Source of the DNA: Kwoniella bestiolae CBS 10118 | Lineage: Eukaryota > Basidiomycota > Tremellomycetes > Tremellales > Cryptococcaceae | Direction: 5' to 3' | Length of the DNA: 64,000 bases | Assembly: GCF_000512585.2 (NCBI RefSeq) | Contig: NC_089241.1 | Coordinates: 2,914,001 to 2,978,000, forward strand | In this document: piece by piece, positions 36,551-47,329 of the stretch | How positions within the stretch are numbered: position 1 is the first letter of the stretch | Layout: the number at the start of each line of letters is the position of its first letter | Notes under the pieces: model-generated | Databases searched by the model: none | What the model saw: only the letters and a program-made list of their open reading frames with translations | Told to the model about the DNA's origin: nothing | Position numbers and translations under genes: made by a program

Positions 36551-38560
36551 ATGATCGGCTTGTCCACTCTGTTCGGTATCGCTGCGTTATTGGCGGGTGT
36601 ATCTGCTGGTAATCCGTTAGTACTCTTCACTCATATCCAAGCGAAGGTGCTGATCATCCATGCAAACATGTGTAGCTTCTTCATTGTTCAGCATGGTACT
36701 GCTACGTTCACTACCCGAGTAGATCCGATTATCAACCCTGGTACCATCTCCACTCATGGTATGTACCATGTCAGCTTTACACGCTCTCGTGAAGAGGAAT
36801 TGACTGACCAGCAATATGGTCATGTAGTCCACACCGTCGTCGGATCATCTTCGTTCAGAAACGAGTACACCTACGAGAACAACCGCGCTGGAAAGTGAGT
36901 TTCTTGGTATGAGCGAGGGACGTTACTACCTGCTAAACCATGATTGCTAGATGCACCACCGCCAATGTCATCGAGGACAAGAGTAATTACTGGGCTCCTC
37001 AACTGTACAGGAAGCACGATAATGGGACATTCGAGCTGGTCAGGATGAACAGGGTCAACACGTAAGTCTGTTTTAGGCAATCACTCACAGTATGAGAAGC
37101 TGATTTCCTATCTTTAGGTACTACATCGTGAGTAATTAGTAGGGCTCGATCGATGTGTGGGATACTGATGTTGTTCTTCGATACCTTGGCGATTAGATGC
37201 GTCGGTAAGTCTATCAAATCCTTGTCTCGTCGGTCCATCCTCCCCCTGATCCTCTGCTGCCAGATCCGGACCAGACGAGGAAGTTCACGAATTCCCAGAG
37301 GGATTCAAGATGTTAGCGGGCAGCTCCAAGCGATCCACCTACGACGATAACGACTACACCAACAAGGCCATCAGTTATACCTGTCTGGACTACAGCGGAC
37401 CTGGTAAACCGGATACTCACGGTGTGTTTGCCCCCGTGCCCTTAGCGGATACCGCCCTTGCTGATTGCGTTTCGTTCCAAGGATTCCCCGAGTACAGCTG
37501 TCCCCAAGATTTACGAGCGAACCTATTCTTTCCTAATTGCTGGTGAGTCAAACCTCTCATACATGATGGAGTTGAGCTGAGCTCTGAGAAACACAGGGAC
37601 GGTGTGAACAACTGGCTGGAAGGTAGCAAGCACGTTTCCTATCCTGCATCGGGAGGCCATGATTCTGGTGGTCCATGTCCTGCTACTCACCCCAAGAGAC
37701 TCATGAGTTGTAAGTGGATAAGGTAACTTGATCGTTCTTGTCGCTATGCAAACTGAGTTGATGTTCAGTGTTCTACGAATTCCACTTCACTGTGAGGTCT
37801 CTACTAAAATTGCTGCATTTTGAATTGGACTTCGCTGATACATCATACAGGACAATTACGAATACACGCTCGGTGCGAGAGTATGGGCCAACGGTGATGA
37901 TGTTGGTTATTCCGCTCACGGTTTGTTTACCCCCATCTTTACGCCCGAATCGTATCGAAGGGACTCACGAGTCTCGCATCATATCTATAGGTGACTTCAC
38001 GAACGGCTGGCCAACTGGACTCTTCCCGAAGGTATTCGAAGCTGGCTCCTCGTGCGATGTAGGATTTTCAATTGAGGATTGTCCAGTGCTCGAGCCCATT
38101 TTCACCCACAGCGGAGGTGGTACTTGTAGCCCTGACAATCCAAGTGTGATCATTGATGAGGTGAGTCCTGGCCATTGCATAGGGTAATTCAGTTGGAGAT
38201 CACAGCTGATGTGATCGTTCATACACACAGGAGGTAGGGGAGAGCGGCCTTCTCACCGCGTTACCAGGGAACAACCCCCTCTGGTCGATCAACGGTGCTC
38301 CAGCAGCCAGCAACTCGACTGCCACTTCCTCCTCTTCCTCTGCTCCAGGCGCTTCCTCCACTTCTCAGACTTCTGCTGCGCCCACTTCATCTGGACCAAG
38401 CGCGATTGTCAACCCGATCGGCGCTATTCAATCCCCTGCTCCTGTTTCAAGCTCTTCCGTCAGTGTCATCGGGGACGTTCACCTCAGCCCTGCACCCACT
38501 CAGGATGCTTCGGCTGGTCATTGCAAAGCGAAGAAAAGAAGACTTGCGGCTCAATTCTAG
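36551..38560 (+). CDS. Secreted DUF1996 protein, Ser/Ala-rich tail
   Basis: Starts at the ATG at 36551 (MIGLSTLFGIAALLAGVSAG, a signal peptide) and ends with TAG at 38558-38560. First exons 36551-36615, 36676-36758, 36828-36894, 36951-37061, 37118-37127 (10 nt), 37197-37204 (8 nt), then one from 37264; the remaining exons are phased with the paralogs. DUF1996 segments include FFIVQHGTATFTTRVDPIINPG, VVGSSSF, SNYWAPQLYRK, VRMNRVNTYYI, EFPEGFKMLAGSS, YSCPQDLRANLFFPNCWDGVNNW and YEFHFT. The tail is Ser/Ala/Thr-rich and ends in a basic HCKAKKRRLAAQF; there is no WSC domain. Exon lengths 65/83/67/111/10/8 match the first DUF1996 gene, where 67 and 111 are fused to 178, so this copy keeps the fullest intron set. 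Confidence 0.88.
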
Positions 38561-39001
38561 GTTCATAATATACCTTGGGAGGATCGTAAGGTCTTCAAGT
38601 CGCTTGTCTTGATATACCCGTTCTCAACCTGTCTTGAGACTCAAATACGCGATTTATAATGCTTGATGCATGCTGTATTTGTCATTTGACTGTTGTGCAG
38701 GCTCATGGTAGACCGGCGGAAATGTCGAAGAAGTCCATGTCTGAGGGATAGATATACTGCATTGCATCTTTCCCCATGAACGCTTTACGAGTAATCCATT
38801 ACCGATAGTTCATCCTGCGAATATCTGAAGAGGAAGGTCTTATCGTCTGTCTGTCTATCAATTGAATTATATATCTACGAGACTCTATCTTGGGATGAAT
38901 CAAAGATACAGTTCTTACTAGAGTTCTGGGCGGGTAAATCAACCCATCTGGCACCGACTACCGCCAACCTTGCATCCTGAAGGATATCACCCGCTCAAAG
39001 T

Positions 39002-41143
39002 TCATATCACCACAGGCCCTACCGTCTCCCCCTCCACTCCATCTTCCAGATCCTTCACATCCCCCTTTCTCCTATAGAAAATCAACACCACCAGAGCGTT
39101 GAGCATCAACCACCCAAATTCGAACCAGAAGGACGCTTGGACATTAGAGAAATTCGCCAAACTCCCTTCATGGTATGTGAGGAAGCCCGCCTGGACGGAT
39201 AGACCGACGACCCCACCCACTTGGAAGGCTACTTGGAGGGTCGCACCTGCCACGCCTGACATCGAGGGTGAGACGGAGGTCATGACTGTGAGACTGTAGG
39301 ACAATACCAGAATTTACGTCAGCTCTGCTGCTTGGGGTGAACGTTCAAATGCGTATACATGAAGAAGTAAAGTGTAAAGGCCGCCAACTCACTTGGTGCC
39401 CAGGAACACAGCCATAGCACTACCACTCCCCAATATCATCGCCGGGAAGATCCACCTCCAATAATTATTATCGTATATCTCCCCCTTGGAGTAGATCAAC
39501 AAGAGGTAGGTGGACGCGCTGAGGACAGTGCCAAGAACTATGACCCATCTGAACGAGGTGATTTTGTATCTTGTCAGGAGATGCGGCATGATGGCCGCTA
39601 CAGTCACTGCGGCAAGACCGGAGGGCAATAGTCTGACGGCGGCGATGATGGGAGATTCGTCAAAGACCGATAAAAACCGTTCGACCATGACTAGTTGGTA
39701 GTTCTAAGGCGCAAAGTCAGCTTTGGCTACCTCTTCAATGTTGTATAACAGAGATCCACCTACGTTCCACCATGTGTACCCGCCCAGCGCAATACCCATA
39801 ATAAGACCCATATTCCTGATTTTCCAGAAAGACGAAGGGATCAAAGCGTATCCCTCGGGTAATCTAGATTCCCAGATGAAGAATCCTACAAACAGAGGCC
39901 AAGAAAGTAGAAAGGGTACAAGGAATTTGGCAGATTTGAACCCGTACGAAGCGCCGAGTGTCAAGCCGAGGATGATCGAAATGATGCCAAATAGCATGGC
40001 GAGGGTACCGATGATGTCTAGTCGCTTGAATTTCTCTTTTTTGGAGTTGCACAGCGAGGAATGTTCGCCTTTGATTTTTGGTACGAGACCCAGAGCGAGG
40101 ATGGAGAAGGGTACGCAGATAATAGTGAACATCTATGTGGAAGGGAAGACCATGATCAGCGACTTCTGCCAGAGAAAGCGTAACTGGTTGTATGAGGTAG
40201 AGCGATAACTCACCCGGAAGAACCACCTCCAAGCGGCCATTTGACCTCCCTCAGTGATGAACCCGAACAACCCAGCAATGATCAGACCTGTACCGTTCGC
40301 GACTGGCGCACTTAACCCAAAGATCGTCAATGCCACGTTCAACTCTTCAGGTTCAAAGATCGATACGATCAGTCTGAATGCGGAGGGGATCTATGGATGA
40401 TCACATGGATTAGCCAATACAGGACGGGATCTTGTGAAACGTGTGTATACTTACCGTGCCTGCACCGGCCACACCTGCCAGAGCTCTGAACACGAAGAAG
40501 GCGTACTGATTGGTCATGAACGATATGATCAGGTTGATGAGACCGAGAAAAAGGAAACTATAGGTGAACACTGGTTTGGCGGAGAACAGGTCCGATACTC
40601 GACCGAAGAACATTAGGAAGCTGTTTTGGTTCGTGTTAGTTCGGGACCTGGGACGATTCAGGTCGAGTATGACGTACGAAGAGAAAGTGACAATGTATGC
40701 TGTCTAGATCAGTAATACATCAGTCAGTTACTCATTCCTCGATCGACCAGAGAGGATACAACTCACAACGATCCAGGTAGAAGACTCATACAAGATTCCT
40801 AGGTCTTTAGCAATTGGATCGGTGAAGATGAACAACCCAGCGACAGCCGCGATGTCAAGGTACTATGATAGTTTGACGACATCTCATCAGCTACCACTCT
40901 CGTGAGGAAGCTGGGGGCACTCACCTGAGCCACGCTGAAGATAGCCAATAAACCCCATTTCCTACTCGGACTGAGTTTCACCGTTGGCCTCGCACCCACT
41001 TCCTTGTTCTTCTCAGGAGCAAAGGTAACTTTGTTCAAGTCGGCAGGTTTGTCGAGTGGTGGAGGGGTTACCGTCAAGGTAGCTTCGGAACCAGTTGAAT
41101 CGTGGCGTGGGATAGGAGGGTTAGAGAGATTGAGTTGAGTCAT
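39002..41143 (-). CDS. MFS transporter (DHA2-like), inverted paralog 1
   Basis: ATG at 41143 (MTQLNLSNPPIPRHDS), stop at 39002. The cytosolic N-terminus leads into KWGLLAIFSVAQYLDIAAVAGLFIFTDPIAKDL, ESSTWIVTAYIVTFSSFLMFFGRVSDLFSAKPVF (motif A-like GRVSD between helices 2 and 3), FRALAGVAGAGTIPSAFRLI, ALTIFGLSAPVANGTGLIIAGLFG, FKRLDIIGTLAMLFGIISIILGLTLGASYG, LLSWPLFVGFFIWESRLPEG, SFWKIRNM, and a C-terminal set including SMSGVAGATLQVAFQVGGVVGLSVQAG. It has about 12-14 hydrophobic segments and looks intact across some ten exons. The layout resembles DHA2 drug:H+ antiporters, but the cargo is unknown. It is head-to-head with a clear paralog at 42417. Confidence 0.85.
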
Positions 41144-42416
41144 GTTTAATATCAATTATCGGTCGATAGACTTGGTTTCTCTGTGTTAGTAAGTATATAA
41201 ATGACGATTGATACAAGTTAAGTATTTATTATGCTGTTCATCTGAGAAGACAGAAACGTTCATCCCACAATCATACCCAGGTCTATATATATATGTACGC
41301 CTGGGCGACTTGTGAGAACCTACTCAGACGTCCGTTTCCCGATGCAAAGTCATTGATAATCCTGTCAGTGCCTTGTGGAGGTAACTATGCTTTCTCATCG
41401 TTTCAAGGTCAACTGTCTCTGCAGAGATGTTAGCAGAGAGCAAGGGATCTCGACATGATCGTACTGTATGTGATTGATAGTTCTCGTCGGAAAAGGGTCA
41501 AAACATTGATAAGCTTGCGATGGGCACAACAGTGGAGGGGAACTCATTGGTAATCGTTGAATGCAACCCGCGGATTAATGTTTTACGGAGATCCATCAAA
41601 CTCCGGAACACCTATTACAAATGACAAGCTCTGTCCTGTGTATATCCACAAGCTCGCGCATATATGCACTCATTGGGCTTGTCAAAAGAAGCTTGTGAAC
41701 GTGAAGGCATGGTGGCCATGTCCGGTGCATGCCATGCTTATGCTAAGAACAGATGCAAAGTCATCACAACCAATCCTAATGATCCTCACCCCTGGCGAAG
41801 AATTCCTCCTGGTAATAGGCATGTCGATCGACCATGATCACCTGACTCGAATCGTTCTCTGGACTGAAGCAAACATTGTGGAAGCAACAAGGACGGGCGA
41901 AGAAGGATCGCAAGCCATCTAGACGCATCTTGCTACCCAATGACCTGGAGACATTCATGGGTATCACTAATGCGCTGTACATATTGATAGAGTGACATCA
42001 ATCAAAGTGGAGGTAAGTTGAATGGTTAAACACTGCTTGGTAAGCGATCCTTCATCCTCCACCTATCTTTCATTTTCTCTGGAACATCAAAAGATATGTG
42101 GCGTCACTCACGATTCCAGATCTGCACCCAAAGCCGGCAGATCTGTTGGCGATCTCGCTTGAACCGAGATTACCTTACCAATCTTATCAGTTTCCCTCCA
42201 CTCTCAGAGCGAAGATACCGAACATAGCACGAAATAGAGCGCACCTCCACAAATGCGCTTATTGATGAATTGCTCGACTGAGACAGGCCAGCTCACAACG
42301 ACGAGAGGGTGCAGGATGGAGTCAAGGTATAAGATGAGGCGAGGTATAGGCATATGGTCCTGTACATCGAACACACTGTCATACGCAGCTTCAGATACCA
42401 CTTATCCTAAGCAGCT
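41144..42416. promoter_or_regulatory. Bidirectional region between MFS paralogs
   Basis: 1.27 kb between the two divergent MFS start codons; no supported gene. A CTATATATATATG stretch lies at about 41283-41295. Confidence 0.4.
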
Positions 42417-44555
42417 ATGGTCCATCCAACTGGAAAAGTCGACATGGCCATCACAAAAGACTCATCCTCATGCTCTGTAGACAGGCGGCCAGACGCAGGC
42501 GATGATCTGTCTGAGCTTGCAGAAGCCAGAGTTGCCATCGGATTATCGCAGACGAGGAAATGGTGTCTTCTATTGATCTTCAGTGTAGCTCAGGTAAGTC
42601 CAATGCATCTAATGCGCTTCCATCCTTAGGTCTGTTCATAGCTCATGGCTTGAAACGTAAGCTGCCAAACTGACATGGGATAACCCGGGATACAGTACTT
42701 GGACCTAGCATCCGTTTCGGGTCTGTTCATCTTCACCCATCCGATATCTGTGGATCTCGAGATCCAGTACGAAGCTTCGACGTGGATCGTGGTGAGTACC
42801 CAGCTTGGCTGCGTTTGTACCATGGCCTATCAGCTGACGAGAAATGGCTAACAGAACTCTTACATAGTAACCTTCTCAGCGTGAGTATTGATCTAGTTCA
42901 CAAGCCTTTCTGGAACGTGCGAATGGCTGATCCCAACCTGATCATCCCATTCAGATTTCTATTATTTTTCGGACGGGTATCGGATCTTTACTCTGCAAAA
43001 CCAGTCTTTGCAATCAGCTTCTTGATCCTTGGAATTCTCAGCCTGATCATCTCATTCATGACCGACCAATACGCTTTCTTCTTCCTGAGAGCCCTGGCAG
43101 GAATAGCCGGAGCAGGTACGGTGGGTCAGACCTCAAACCTCATCCTTCTTCCCCCATTAGGTTTGCGTTGCTGATAGCGTGGGCCACCTCGCAGATACCC
43201 TCGGCATTCAGACTGATCTTGACGATCTTCGAGCCATCCGAACTGCACCTTGCGCTGACTCTGTTCGGCCTCAGCGGGGCTATAGCGAATGGTACGGGGC
43301 TGATCATAGCGGGGTTGTTTGGGTTTATCACCGCCCAAGGTCAGATGGGACCTTGGAGGTGGTTTTTCAGGGTGGGTCGTCCTGCATACTTACGAGGTAT
43401 CTTGCAAGACTGACTGCCCAGCCTTATAGATGATAACTATCATCTGCATACCATTCTCTCTCCTCGCTCTATCTCTAATCCCAAGAATCAAGGGCGAAGG
43501 CCATTCATCATCCTCCGCACGAGACAAACTCAAGCGACTGGACATTATCGGCACCTTGACCATGTTATTTGCAATCATCTTATTGATCTTGGGTCTAACC
43601 CTGGGAGCGTCCTACGGATTCCGCACGGCAAAGTTCCTTGTGCCGTTCTTACTTTCTTGGCCGTTGTTTGTCGGATTTTTCATATGGGAATCAAGGCTGC
43701 CTGAGGGTTATGCGCTCGTACCGCCAAGTTTCTGGAGGATACTCAATATGCCGCTGATGATTTTCGTGGCGTTGGTGGTGTATAGCTGGTGGAATGTGAG
43801 TCGGTGTTTTCGTTTTGATTTGTCTCCCTTCAAACCTCTCATGGTTAAGTCCATCCTCTTTATACAACGCTTTGGTATGAAATACAATAGTCGCTAATTG
43901 GCTAAAACAGCTAAACCAACTCGTCTTGGTAGAACGCTTCCTCACGATCTTCAACGAACTCCCCATCATCGCCGCACTACGTATCCTCCCCTCGGGCGTG
44001 GCAGCAGTATTGGTCGCCCTGCTCGTACCTCCCCTCCTAGCCCGAGTCAAATCATACAGGTGGATCATAGCCCCCGGTCTGATAGTGTGCGCAGTGGTAT
44101 ACATACCCATAATCTACTCTCACGGAGAAATCTATCAAGGAGGTTATTGGAAGTATTATTTCCCATCGCTGTTCGTAGGCAGTGCAAGTGCCATGATCGT
44201 ATTCCTAGGTATCAAGTGAGTCATACTGTATTGCATCATATCTAGAGCGAGCGCTGATATGAGTGATCGAGAATTTAGTATAACCGTCATGACCTCCTCG
44301 CCACCGTCAATGTCGGGCGTAGCGGGCGCATTGCTCCAGGTATCACTTCAGATCGGAGCTGTGATAGGTCTATCTATCCAGGCGGGGCTGTTGACGTTGG
44401 AGGAAGGTGATATTGGGAATTTCCATAATGTGCAAGCCTCGTGGTGGTTCGTGTTTGGCTGGTTGCTTTTGAACGCGATGCTCGTGCTGGTTTTCTTCAA
44501 GAATAACAAGGCGGAGGCGGAGGAGAAACAAGGGGATGTGATTGCTGTCGTCTGA
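42417..44555 (+). CDS. MFS transporter (DHA2-like), inverted paralog 2
   Basis: ATG at 42417 (MVHPTGKVDMAITKDS), stop TGA ending at 44555. The introns seen lie at positions matching those of the 41143 gene: after the FSVAQ segment, after TWIV, after VTFS, after GAGT, after WRWFFR, after SWWN and after FLGIK. Body segments are KWCLLLIFSVAQYLDLASVSGLFIFTHPISVDL, NSYIVTFSAFLLFFGRVSDLYSAKPVF, IPSAFRLILTIFEPSELHLALTLFG, KLKRLDIIGTLTMLFAIILLILGLTLGASYG and SMSGVAGALLQVSLQIGAVIGLSIQAG. It looks intact. Highly similar to its neighbour in the membrane core, diverged in the N-terminal tail. Cargo unknown. Confidence 0.85.
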
Positions 44556-44762
44556 CAGTGATCAAGTACTGTATCCCGGTCGTGATCGGAGCTTCGTGTA
44601 TCTCGAAGGTAGACTGAATGCATGGGCAGGTGGTGGATGCTCATGGCACAGTCGCAGAATCTCAACAGATTGGGATAATGCATAATCTGTTCGTTCTAAC
44701 ACCAGTGCAAAACGAAAGCCGCCTTCGGATTTCTGTAGAATCACAACGACCCTACTTTACGA

Positions 44763-46781
44763 TCACAAAGTCCCTCTCCTAGTCAGTTGACTACCCGTAC
44801 TCCCCTGCCTGGTAGGTAGCATCGGACCAGTACTGGCCAACTTGCACCTCTCGTCCTTCCTTCCGGCAAAATACGATACGACCAACATGTAAAGCTGCCA
44901 TAGGCCTGCCTGTGAGATATGTATGTGAAAAGGCAAGATCAGCACGATCCAAGCAGAAAGAATTATTTTACCCCAGCGCAGATGGATACGGGATGCAAGA
45001 ATAAACTCACCCAGATGGAAAAAGTCAGACCGACAACACCCACAATCCACCCCGCCGCGTTCTTCCCTCTAGTCACATGACACAGGTAGCTCGTAGCGAC
45101 AGCCCGATCAGGAAGGACAGTAAACGAAGCGTATTGTACCCTTCGAAGGGATCTATCCTATACCCATTCTCCGGATCCAGCATCTGGTTGGCATAGTACA
45201 GGTCCTTGTCTCGTAAGATACTTGAGTTGACGAGGGTGTCGTTCGTATGGATGAGCTGTTGGAGCGAGGTCTGATTAACGTATATGTTATTCTGAAGGAT
45301 ACCTAGATCCGAGTAGATCAGGCCGAGGAACGCGGAGATGTAGTTGGACATGGGGATGATAAGGTCGGTATAGATTAGAGGCGGGGTATCGAAGATGTCG
45401 CCAGAGGCGGAAGAGGTTGCTACGATGGTATGAAAGTTTGAGTAGAGGTAAGTCAACGGACTATGCTCAACGCAGCAGGACAGATGGACTCGCCATTCCA
45501 GCTTGATTCTTCTGGGTTTGAAAGTATCAGCGAGATCAATGATAATGGCGGTTCAGTGAGGATCGTATAGTTTTGACCGACCGAGGTGAACCTACAATAT
45601 GTGGAATCATTCAGCAAGATTAGCCAACGAGCAAAAATCTCCTGGTGTTATGAGAGAACAAGCCACTGACAGAGTGATTGGATTGACCAGATCCGCACTC
45701 AACATCGTATAGTTCCCACCCTCCAATACCTCCCCAATTCTATATGCTAGATCGACACCTAGATTACCGAGCCACCAGAAGACATCAAAGTATGCTGAGG
45801 ATTCGCCCACCGTGGAGGTCGATACGCCTGGGTCGAAAGAGTAGGAAGTGGAGAGCAGTGCGGGCCATGGGGGAGGGCAACGGATCTTTGCCTGGCAGAG
45901 ATGCGGATGGTCAGTTTTCTACACATCTGACTCACTGCCAAATTACCTCGGTCACCACTGTACCAGGTCTCACTCGGACTGTTAATGTGACTATCTCGGA
46001 CCAATGATGATTAGCCCAGTTCTCATATAAGCAATTCAGTAGCAGATATTGCTTACCGCTGACAACTATACAATCGCTCAATATACTCCCCTTGTATTCT
46101 GCTACCGTATGATTTGGCGCATTCTTCATCCCGTCCATATCGTAGGCGGTGATAGTGTACGAAAGTAACCTGAAAATACCATTGGTCTGGATAGTAGAAC
46201 CCGTATTGAATCTTGGGTGTACGTATCTCGTCAGCTCAAACGTGCCACAACGCAGTGCTATTAACAGAAAAGAAGAGTCTCTGATATCATCGAACCCACA
46301 TGACAGGCTCACAAAGCTTTCCCTTTTGCCCTTCGACGACGCTGTCAGGTAATAAGGGTGTATACCAGTGATGATCGTCTGTACGGTTGAAGTTGGAATC
46401 GAATGTTGTGTAGGGCTCGAATCCGACGGTTGCAGCTGTGAGTAGAGAAGGGTGTCAGTGATCGTCAGATTTCCCAGTGAGCTAAGAAGCGATAATAGTG
46501 AAAACATCAGATCGGAATGACTCACCTGCCCAAAATGCGATGATGACCATGGCTAGTATGGCCAAGATGATTGAGAGTATATGGAATATTGGCGGGAAAG
46601 GGATCTATTCGAGTATGACGATATCGCTCAAAATCAGTTTGTTGGTTTGTGATTGTGTCAGATTCATACTTGCCGTTTTTGAGAGGTTGTAGGATAGTAG
46701 CTTCCACTTGATATTGCTCGTCCCTTTTCCTTTCCTACTTGGGGTGGGAGTGATCGAAGAAGGTAGATTCTGGCTGGACAT
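44763..46781 (-). CDS. Membrane protein of unknown family, inverted paralog 1 (possible frameshift)
   Basis: ATG at 46781 (MSSQNLPSSITPTPSRKGKGT); exon 1 is 46781-46674 and ends before GCAAGT, a GC donor, at the spot where its paralog has GTGAGT. The protein has a short basic N-terminus, one membrane helix (FHILSIILAMLAMVIIAFWAA), a long presumably extracytosolic part with DDHWYTPLLPDSVVEGQKGKLCEPVMW and several N-x-T/S sites, and a C-terminal membrane segment (AAGWIVGVVGLTFSIW, AGLWQLYMLVVSYFAG). About 45,160-45,130 the frame that aligns with the paralog changes by one base; read straight, it stops at 45073, before the last helix. The copy may therefore be truncated or the assembly may hold a 1-bp error. 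No known function; I do not recognise the family. Confidence 0.6.
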
Positions 46782-47329
46782 CTTGTTGATCTGACCTGTA
46801 TCTGCGGATCAACAGCCAATAATGAGTGTTGCACAATGCAGGAAAATCTGTCGCAACATGTAAGTATCAAATCCATGAGTATAGCACAGCAAAACAATCA
46901 GTAAAGCGGATGAGTTTGTCAGCTTGGCATCCAGCAAAGCAAGTACTTTAAGCGAGTCCGCCATTTCGCTGTGATTGAAATGACGTTGATCACCATCGTC
47001 ATCACTCTCGGCGTTACCACCATCAATTTATGGATCAAAGCGGTGCAGAATATAAAGTGAATGAGATCTGTTTCAAAGGAGGTGCACGGTCCACCGTGCG
47101 TTGATACGATTGATATTCCGAATAACACAAAACACACACAAACATGCACACCATCTTCGACCATCAACATCAGTTATGTTATACCTCTGCCTCTTCTTCT
47201 TCTTCTTCCCGACTCATCCTCATGAAACTGCCACTGCCCACTGCTCATACTGTACACCAATACATCACACATACACTGTATATCCTCTTGATATTTTAGT
47301 AACGCATATCAGCAACTGTTCCACCCAGC
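46782..47329. promoter_or_regulatory. Bidirectional region between membrane-protein paralogs
   Basis: 548 bp between divergent start codons. It contains a TCTTCTTCTTCTTC run (about 47191-47205) near the rightward start; no gene seen. Confidence 0.45.
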
